Positions 63,165-64,000 of a stretch of DNA of 64,000 nucleotides are shown here, in pieces. The translations under genes and the position numbers were made by a program. Source of the DNA: JBGTCD01 sp041749015 (GTDB taxonomy: Bacteria > Bacteroidota > Bacteroidia > Cytophagales > Cyclobacteriaceae); contig JBGTCD010000038.1 in the NCBI GenBank assembly GCA_041749015.1, positions 1-64,000 of the forward strand, written 5' to 3'. The notes under the pieces were generated by a model. The model saw only the letters and a program-made list of their open reading frames with translations. It was not told the origin of the DNA and made no database searches. Position 1 is the first letter of the stretch. Each line of letters starts with the position of its first letter.

Positions 63165-64000
63165 TTATGATTCCAGGGCCTTCACTCCTGGCAACACCTT
63201 ACCCTCCATGTATTCCAATAGTGCCCCGCCTCCTGTTGAAACATAACTCACCTGGTCGCCATAACCGAGTGAATTAATTGCTGCTGCAGAATCCCCACCA
63301 CCGATCAGTGAGAAGGATCCACTTTTTGTAGCTCTTACCACAGCTTCTGCCACGTGTATGGTGCCATTGGCAAATTTGGTCATCTCAAATACACCCATGG
63401 GGCCATTCCATAAAATAGTTTTTGAGTTTTCAATTATTCTTGCAAACACCTCACTGGATTCTGGCCCTATGTCCAGGCCCATCCAGCCAGGTTTGATCTG
63501 GTGATTTCTGGCAATTTCGGTATTGGCATCCTCCGCAAATTTATCAGCAATTATGGAGTCTACAGGTAGATGTAATTCCACCCCTTTTTTCTTGGCTGTT
63601 TGGATCAATTCCCTCGCCAGATCTATTTTATCTTCCTCCACAAGTGAATCCCCAATTTCTCCTCCGAGGGCTTTGAAAAAAGTATAAGACATACCACCCC
63701 CGATGATGAGATGGTCTACCCTCTCAAGCAACTTTTCAATGATGAGGATTTTATCAGATATTTTTGCGCCCCCCATGATGGCTACGTAGGGCTTTTCAGC
63801 ATTATCCAGAACTTTTTTAGCGTTTTTTAGCTCAGCATCCATTACATAACCACAAACCTTTTCTCCAAAGAACTGCGCCACCACCGTCGTAGACGCATGG
63901 GCCCGGTGGGCGGTACCAAAAGCATCGTTAACAAATACGTCACCAAGCTTTGACAACTTTCGGGCAAAATCTACATCACCGCTGGTTTCTTCAGGATGAA
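63165..64000 (-). CDS. pgk: Phosphoglycerate kinase, 5' end beyond the window
   Basis: The frame is open to the window edge, so the N-terminal part (roughly the first third) is missing. It encodes the glycolytic phosphotransfer between 1,3-bisphosphoglycerate and ADP. Visible motifs are NDAFGTAHRAHAS, PYVAIMGGAKISDKILII, GGGMSYTFFKALGGEIG, WNGPMGVFE and FSLIGGGDSAAAINSLG. The C-terminus is normal. The next gene on this strand is the antiporter, 68 bp downstream. Confidence 0.96.
   Translation of the reverse strand, partial: HPEETSGDVDFARKLSKLGDVFVNDAFGTAHRAHASTTVVAQFFGEKVCGYVMDAELKNAKKVLDNAEKPYVAIMGGAKISDKILIIEKLLERVDHLIIGGGMSYTFFKALGGEIGDSLVEEDKIDLARELIQTAKKKGVELHLPVDSIIADKFAEDANTEIARNHQIKPGWMGLDIGPESSEVFARIIENSKTILWNGPMGVFEMTKFANGTIHVAEAVVRATKSGSFSLIGGGDSAAAINSLGYGDQVSYVSTGGGALLEYMEGKVLPGVKALES

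Noticed and set aside
1..64000. CRISPR arrays, tRNA or rRNA genes, insertion sequences, phage genes
   Set aside because: Reading through the window showed no regularly spaced repeats, no cloverleaf-like or rRNA-like stretches, and no transposase, integrase or phage protein. A dedicated search with covariance models would be needed to exclude small RNAs.

Overview
The window reads as a stretch of a Bacteroidota chromosome, most likely from the order Cytophagales. The support is indirect but consistent: a PorX-type type IX secretion regulator, an LpxC-FabZ fusion in an lpxD-lpxC/fabZ-lpxA run, a DUF3822-coaD pair, a DUF4296 lipoprotein, SusC-style features in the TonB-dependent receptor, and TAnnTTTG promoter boxes instead of clear Shine-Dalgarno sequences. 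Gene density is high. No tRNA, rRNA, CRISPR array, transposase or phage gene was seen. The order-level assignment is inference; no marker gene search was possible.

Layout. 0-8.4 kb: a formate and one-carbon block (fhs with a frameshift, fdhD, and an FdhF/YdeP-type molybdopterin oxidoreductase), interrupted by an unknown secreted protein and a lipoprotein GH32 fructan hydrolase. 8.4-16.3 kb: housekeeping genes (pyrE, two Nudix proteins, coaD-DUF3822-membrane protein, thioesterase plus RecD-like helicase, DUF1573, DUF423-yggS). 16.3-24.3 kb: GH3 and LysE proteins, a DUF58/BatD-like/VWA module, a DUF4296 lipoprotein and mutS2. 24.3-30.1 kb: a lipocalin-like lipoprotein, a lone ABC ATPase, the lipid A genes and an HD hydrolase. 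30.1-33.3 kb: porX-tsaE-ald, with ald carrying an in-frame stop that cuts off its last 28 codons. 33.4-38.0 kb: a DUF3857/transglutaminase-like secreted protein and valS. 38.2-43.1 kb: envelope proteins (unknown secreted protein, DUF2490, MORN protein, beta-barrel protein, small secreted protein). 43.1-49.6 kb: fahA, then an Rrf2 regulator-TonB receptor-ChrA module, then a decayed second copy of the fahA 3' end and an N-terminally broken YefM-like antitoxin. 49.7-53.0 kb: a secreted protein, a membrane AraC regulator and a flavin reductase-like protein. 53.2-61.1 kb: a RimB-like protease/RimK/deacylase/sulfotransferase run, then comEC, an enoyl-CoA hydratase and recQ. 61.1-64.0 kb: a CPA2 antiporter and the 3' part of pgk.

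The most unusual part is 44.2-49.6 kb. The Rrf2-receptor-chrA module lies between an intact fahA and a degenerate direct repeat of the fahA 3' end, which suggests the module arrived as one unit at that site. Two inverted repeats with TATCCTA/TAGGATA-type arms sit just upstream of the receptor gene and are good candidates for the operators of the adjacent Rrf2 regulator, which has a C-x8-C-x2-C-x5-C pattern fit to hold an Fe-S cluster. Three otherwise recognisable genes (fhs, ald, the antitoxin) carry disrupting changes. Whether those in fhs and ald are biological or sequencing errors cannot be told from the sequence alone.
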